NCBI GenBank assembly: GCA_026392465.1
Contig: JAPLCA010000023.1
Location: 62,001-126,000 of the forward strand
Source: Propionibacteriales bacterium
Lineage (GTDB): Bacteria; Actinomycetota; Actinomycetes; Propionibacteriales; Nocardioidaceae
Length of the DNA: 64,000 nt
Direction: 5' to 3'
The translations under genes and the position numbers were made by a program. A model generated the notes under the pieces. That model did not search any database and had not been told where the DNA came from. It saw nothing but the letters and a program-made list of their open reading frames with translations. Shown here piece after piece: positions 59,854 to 64,000 of this stretch. Positions within the stretch are counted from its first letter, which is position 1; each line of letters starts with the position of its first letter.

Positions 59854-62800
59854 ATGACCCGCATCGCGCTGCTCTCGACGTCCGACACCGACCTGCTCTC
59901 GGCGCGCGCCAGCGGCGCCGACTACGTGTACGCGAACCCGGCCAAGCCGGGCCACACCGACATGGCCGCCGCGATCGAGGCGGCCGACCTCGTCGTCGCG
60001 CGCATCCTCGGCTCGCCGCAGGACCTCTGCTCCGGCTTCGCGCGCATCCGCGCCACCGGCAAGCCGATGGTCGTGCTCGGCGGCGAGCAGTCGCCCAGCG
60101 CCGAGCTGATGGAGCAGTCGACGGTGCCGATCGGCGTGTGCGCCGACGCCCACGTGTACCTCGCCGAGGGCGGTCCGGAGAACCTCGCCCAGCTGCACGC
60201 CTTCCTGTCCGACACCGTCCTGCTGACGGGCGAAGGCTTCGAGCCGCCGAAGGTGCTGCCCGAGTGGGGCCTGGCCCCCCGCCCGCAGGGCGCCGACGCC
60301 GCGGAGAACGCCGGCAAGGCCCGCATCGGCGTCCTCTACTACCGCGCCCACGAGGCGAGCGGCAACAGCGGCTTCGCGCACGCGCTGGCCGATGCGATCG
60401 ACGCCACCGGCGACGCCGTCGGCGTCCCCATCTTCAGCTCCTCCCTGCGCGCCGCGCCGGACGCCCTCTTCGAGGAGATGGCGAGCCTCGACGCCCTCAT
60501 CGTCACCGTGCTCGCGGCCGGCGGCACCAAGCCCGGCACCGTCAGCGCCGGCGGCGACGACGAGTCGTGGGACGTCGCGCGGCTCAAGGCCCTCGACATC
60601 CCGATCCTGCAGGGCCTGAGCCTCACGTCGAGCCGCGCCGAGTGGGAGGCGTCCGACGACGGCGTCTCGCCGCTGGACTCCGCGAACCAGATCGCCATCC
60701 CGGAGTTCGACGGCCGGATCATCACCGCCCCGTTCTCCTTCAAGGAGGTCGACGAGGACGGGCTGCCCCGCTACGTCGCCGACCCCGAGCGCAGCGCCCG
60801 CGTGGCCGGCATCGCCGCGGCGCACGCCCGCCTGCGCCACACGCCGCCGGCCGAGCGCAAGGTCGTGCTCATGCTGTCGGCGTACCCGACGAAGCACAGC
60901 CGCGTCGGCAACGCCGTCGGCCTCGACACCCCCGCCTCGACGATCCGCCTGCTGCGCGCCATGCGCGACGCCGGCTACGACCTCGGCACCCCGGGGGAGA
61001 TCCCGGGCCTCGAGCTCGACGACCTGACCGAGGCCGGCGACGCGCTCATCCACGCGCTCATCGACGCCGGCGGCCAGGACGAGGAGTGGCTCACGCACAC
61101 CCAGCTCACCGAGAGCCACGTGCGCATCCCCGCCGCCCGGTACGCCGAGTGGTTCGATCGCTTCCACCCCGACCTGCGCGACGCGATGCTCGAGGCGTGG
61201 GGCCCCGCGCCGGGCAGGCTCTTCGTGAACGGGGAGTCCGAGATCGTCCTCGCCACGATCCGCGCCGGGAACGTCGTGTTGATGATCCAGCCGCCCCGCG
61301 GCTACGGCGAGAACCCCGTCGCGATCTACCACGACCCCGACATGGCACCGTCGCACCACTACCTCGCCGCCTACCGCTGGGTCGAGACTCCGCCGTCAGG
61401 AGGGGGGTTCGGGGCGCACGCCGTCGTCCACCTCGGCAAGCACGGCTCGATGGAGTGGCTGCCGGGCAAGAACGCGGCACTGTCGGCGTCGTGCGGCACC
61501 GACGCCGCGATCGGCAACCTGCCGCTGATCTACCCGTTCCTCGTCAACGACCCGGGCGAGGGTGCGCAGGCCAAGCGGCGCGCGCACGCCACGATCGTCG
61601 ACCACCTCATCCCTCCGATGGCGCGTGCCGAGAGCTACGGCGACATCGCCAAGCTCGAGCAGCTGCTCGACGAGTACGCCAACATCGGCGCGATGGACCC
61701 GGCCAAGCTGCCCGCCATCCGCGAGCAGATCTGGACCCACATGCGGGCCGCCGAGATGCACCGCGACCTCGGCCTCGACGACCAGCCCGACGACGAGGGC
61801 TTCGACGACTTCATCTTCCACGTCGACGGCTGGCTCTGCGAGATCAAGGACGCCCAGATCCGCGACGGCCTGCACGTCCTCGGCCAGGCGCCGGGCGGCG
61901 AGGCGCGCGTGAACCTCGTGCTCTCGATCCTGCGCGCGGCGCAGATCTGGGGTGGCGAGACCGGTGCCGTCCCCGGCCTGCGCGCCGCGCTCGGCCTGCA
62001 GGGCGACACCGAGGGGCAGGACCGCGAGTCGCTGCAGCGCATCGACGCCGTCGAGGAGCAGGCCCGCGCCCTCGTGCAGGGCATGGAGGACGCCGGCTGG
62101 GACACCGCCGCCGTCGACGGCCTGCACGACGACCCGGTCGTCCGTGACGTGCTGCGGTTCGCCGCCGAGCAGGTCGTGCCGCGCCTCGCGCAGACCACCG
62201 ACGAGCTCGACCACGTGCTGCACGCGCTCGAGGGCGGCTTCATCCCCGCCGGTCCGTCCGGCTCGCCGCTGCGTGGCCTCGTCAACGTGCTGCCCACCGG
62301 CCGCAACTTCTACACCGTCGACCCCAAGGCCGTGCCGTCCCGACTGGCCTGGGAGACCGGCCGCGCGATGGCCGACTCGCTGCTCGAGAAGCACCTCTCC
62401 GACACCGGCGAGTACCCGCGCTCCGTCGGCCTGTCCGTCTGGGGCACGTCGGCCATGCGCACGTCGGGCGACGACGTCGCCGAGGTGCTGGCGCTGATCG
62501 GCGTCGAGCCCGAGTGGGACCCGGCGTCGCGCCGGGTCAACGGCCTGCGCGTCGTGCCCCTGGAGGAGCTCGGCCGCCCGCGCATCGACGTCACCGTCCG
62601 CATCTCCGGCTTCTTCCGCGACGCGTTCCCGCACGTCATCGGCATCCTCGACGACGCCATCCGCCAGGTGGCCGAGCTCGACGAGCCGCTCGAGCAGAAC
62701 TACGTCCGCGCACACACGGAGGCCGACCTCGCCGAGCACGGCGACCAGCGTCGCGCCACGACCCGCATCTACGGCTCCAAGCCGGGCTCCTACGGTGCGG

Positions 62801-63486
62801 GCATCCTGCAGGTCATCGAGGCCGGCAACTGGAAGACCGACGACGACCTCGCCGAGGTCTACACGGCGTGGGGCGGGTTCGCCTACGGCCGCGACCTCGA
62901 CGGTCGCCCGGCGGCCGAGGACATGCGCGCCAACTACCGGCGCATCGCGGTGGCCGCGAAGAACATCGACACTCGCGAGCACGACATCGCCGACTCCGAC
63001 GACTACTTCCAGTACCACGGCGGCATGGTCGCGACGGTCCGCGCGCTCACCGGCTCCGAGCCGAAGGCGTACGTCGGCGACTCGACCACGCCCGACGCGG
63101 TGCGCACCCGCACGCTGCAGGAGGAGACCACGCGCGTGTTCCGCGCGCGCGTCGTGAACCCGCGCTGGATCTCGGCCATGCAGCGTCACGGCTACAAGGG
63201 CGCGTTCGAGCTGGCGGCCACCGTCGACTACCTCTTCGGCTTCGACGCGACGGCCGGCGTCGTGCACGACTGGATGTACGAGAAGCTCGCCACCGAGTAC
63301 GTCCTCGACGAGACCAACCAGGAGTTCATGCGGACCTCGAACCCGTGGGCGCTGCGCGGCATCGTCGAGCGGCTGGGCGAGGCGGCCGAGCGCGGCCTGT
63401 GGGCCGAGCCCGACCCGGAGGTCGTCGCGGCCATGCAGCAGGTGTACCTCGACCTCGAGGGCGACCTGGAGGACCGGCACGCGTGA
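59854..63486 (+). CDS. cobN: Cobaltochelatase large subunit
   Basis: The 1210-residue protein holds the hydrogenobyrinate a,c-diamide and inserts Co2+ with ATPase partners. Conserved segments include HLGKHGSMEWLPGKNAALSA, PFLVNDPGEGAQAKRRAHAT, PPMARAESYGDIAKLEQLLD, VLPTGRNFYTVDPKAVPSRL, and a C-terminal FRARVVNPRWISAMQRHGYK. Length is normal for CobN. It follows its own cobalamin riboswitch. The probable ATPase partner is the ChlI/ChlD-type protein at 36332. The stop overlaps the cobF GTG (GTGA). Confidence 0.97.
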   Translation: MTRIALLSTSDTDLLSARASGADYVYANPAKPGHTDMAAAIEAADLVVARILGSPQDLCSGFARIRATGKPMVVLGGEQSPSAELMEQSTVPIGVCADAHVYLAEGGPENLAQLHAFLSDTVLLTGEGFEPPKVLPEWGLAPRPQGADAAENAGKARIGVLYYRAHEASGNSGFAHALADAIDATGDAVGVPIFSSSLRAAPDALFEEMASLDALIVTVLAAGGTKPGTVSAGGDDESWDVARLKALDIPILQGLSLTSSRAEWEASDDGVSPLDSANQIAIPEFDGRIITAPFSFKEVDEDGLPRYVADPERSARVAGIAAAHARLRHTPPAERKVVLMLSAYPTKHSRVGNAVGLDTPASTIRLLRAMRDAGYDLGTPGEIPGLELDDLTEAGDALIHALIDAGGQDEEWLTHTQLTESHVRIPAARYAEWFDRFHPDLRDAMLEAWGPAPGRLFVNGESEIVLATIRAGNVVLMIQPPRGYGENPVAIYHDPDMAPSHHYLAAYRWVETPPSGGGFGAHAVVHLGKHGSMEWLPGKNAALSASCGTDAAIGNLPLIYPFLVNDPGEGAQAKRRAHATIVDHLIPPMARAESYGDIAKLEQLLDEYANIGAMDPAKLPAIREQIWTHMRAAEMHRDLGLDDQPDDEGFDDFIFHVDGWLCEIKDAQIRDGLHVLGQAPGGEARVNLVLSILRAAQIWGGETGAVPGLRAALGLQGDTEGQDRESLQRIDAVEEQARALVQGMEDAGWDTAAVDGLHDDPVVRDVLRFAAEQVVPRLAQTTDELDHVLHALEGGFIPAGPSGSPLRGLVNVLPTGRNFYTVDPKAVPSRLAWETGRAMADSLLEKHLSDTGEYPRSVGLSVWGTSAMRTSGDDVAEVLALIGVEPEWDPASRRVNGLRVVPLEELGRPRIDVTVRISGFFRDAFPHVIGILDDAIRQVAELDEPLEQNYVRAHTEADLAEHGDQRRATTRIYGSKPGSYGAGILQVIEAGNWKTDDDLAEVYTAWGGFAYGRDLDGRPAAEDMRANYRRIAVAAKNIDTREHDIADSDDYFQYHGGMVATVRALTGSEPKAYVGDSTTPDAVRTRTLQEETTRVFRARVVNPRWISAMQRHGYKGAFELAATVDYLFGFDATAGVVHDWMYEKLATEYVLDETNQEFMRTSNPWALRGIVERLGEAAERGLWAEPDPEVVAAMQQVYLDLEGDLEDRHA

Positions 63487-64000
63487 CCCGGCTGGGCGGT
63501 GCGTGGCGGCTGACCCCGGCGGGGGTGCCGGGGCCCCATGACCGCGGAGGGCGGCGACTGACCCCGGCGGGGGTGCCGGGGCCCCTTGACCGCGGAGGGC
63601 GGCGATTGACCCTGGTCGGGATCGGCCTGGGCCATCCGGACCACCTGACGCTGGAGGCCGTGGCGGCGCTGCGGTCGGCGTCGGTGGCGCTGGTGACGGT
63701 GAAGCGGGCGGGCGACCCGCTGGCCGCCGCGCGTCGTGAGCTGATCGCCCACCACGCACCCGACCTGCAGGTCGTGGAGGTGGTCGACCCCGAGCGTGAC
63801 CGGTCGGCCGCGTCGACGTCGACCACGGCGGGCTACGAGGGCGTCGTCGGCGACTGGCACGAGGCGAGGGCCGAGGCCTGGGAGCGGGCGCTCGTCGAGC
63901 ACCCGGACGGCGACGCCGTCGTCCTCGTGTGGGGCGACCCGGCGTTCTACGACTCGACCGTCCGCGTGGTGGAGCGGGTGCTCGCGCGCGGTGCGGTGAC
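63483..64000 (+). CDS. cobF: Precorrin-6A synthase (deacetylating), N-terminal part, with repeat-extended N-terminus
   Basis: The frame runs off the window edge. The methylase core begins at about codon 42 (LVGIGLGHPDHLTLEAVAAL) and shows VLVWGDPAFYDSTVRVVERV. CobF methylates C1 and removes the acetyl group, specific to the aerobic route. GTG 63483 overlaps the cobN stop like other pairs here, and the frame is open through two copies of a 16-residue repeat (RLTPAGVPGPxDRGGR) before the core. Starts inside the repeat (GTG 63525, GTG 63573) or TTG 63606 are possible. Confidence 0.88.
   Translation, partial: MTRLGGAWRLTPAGVPGPHDRGGRRLTPAGVPGPLDRGGRRLTLVGIGLGHPDHLTLEAVAALRSASVALVTVKRAGDPLAAARRELIAHHAPDLQVVEVVDPERDRSAASTSTTAGYEGVVGDWHEARAEAWERALVEHPDGDAVVLVWGDPAFYDSTVRVVERVLARGAV
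63510..63605 (+). repeat. 48-base tandem repeat at the cobN-cobF junction
   Basis: Two copies (63510-63557, 63558-63605), nearly identical, with a partial third at 63606. The unit is 16 codons and keeps the cobF frame open. It contains GGGGTGCCGGGGCCCC, related to the direct repeat at 49790-49900. Confidence 0.9.

Overview
The window is high-GC DNA, and almost every gene uses GTG/ATG starts with 4-base stop/start overlaps. This points to an actinobacterium, probably Nocardioidaceae (Aeromicrobium- or Nocardioides-like); the genus is an inference. No rRNA, tRNA or CRISPR array was seen. Two stretches of visibly lower GC (about 1.9-2.9 kb and 15.1-18.9 kb) look like acquired islands.

Layout. 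0-5 kb: a GntR regulator, two surface or membrane proteins, a broken ssuC/ssuD remnant, and a divergent SDR/TetR pair. 5.1-14.8 kb (minus strand): a ten-gene operon of the Nit1C type (the MSMEG_0565-0572 / Sll0783-0787 families). It holds an amidohydrolase, the Sll0783-like protein, a radical SAM enzyme, a GNAT-AIR-synthase fusion, a nitrilase-superfamily enzyme, a small MSMEG_0570 protein, a flavin monooxygenase, a second nitrilase paralogue lacking its catalytic Cys and Glu, a glycosyltransferase and an acyl-CoA ligase. A GlnR-like box lies just upstream. 15.4-18.1 kb: a secreted three-repeat protein with a phospholipase A2-like C-terminus, translationally coupled to a four-helix membrane protein. 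18.9-27.7 kb: mixed metabolism and regulators, and a cluster of long palindromic repeats (25.4-26.0 kb).

27.7-64 kb is a near-complete aerobic cobalamin region: cobQ, cobK, cobD, cobS, a phosphatase, cobA, a cobB-cobC fusion, cobO, a ChlI/ChlD-type chelatase, cobL, cobM, a cobI-cobJ fusion, cobH, cobG, a B12-type ABC importer, an orphan second binding protein, cobT, the cobalt transporter cbtBA, class I ribonucleotide reductase nrdAB, cobN and the start of cobF. Six cobalamin riboswitches are visible. They precede the chelatase, both binding proteins, cbtBA, nrdAB and cobN, so B12 synthesis, corrinoid uptake, cobalt supply and the B12-independent RNR should all respond to B12. NrdB has Phe where the radical Tyr normally sits.

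A recurring theme is that short palindromic or tandem repeats sit exactly at gene or domain junctions of cob genes. One makes an in-frame CobB-CobC fusion, one lies in the CobI-CobJ linker, one supplies the cobM stop codon, and one extends the CobF N-terminus. These, the dead nitrilase paralogue in the Nit1C operon, and the PLA2/membrane-protein pair are the most unusual things here.
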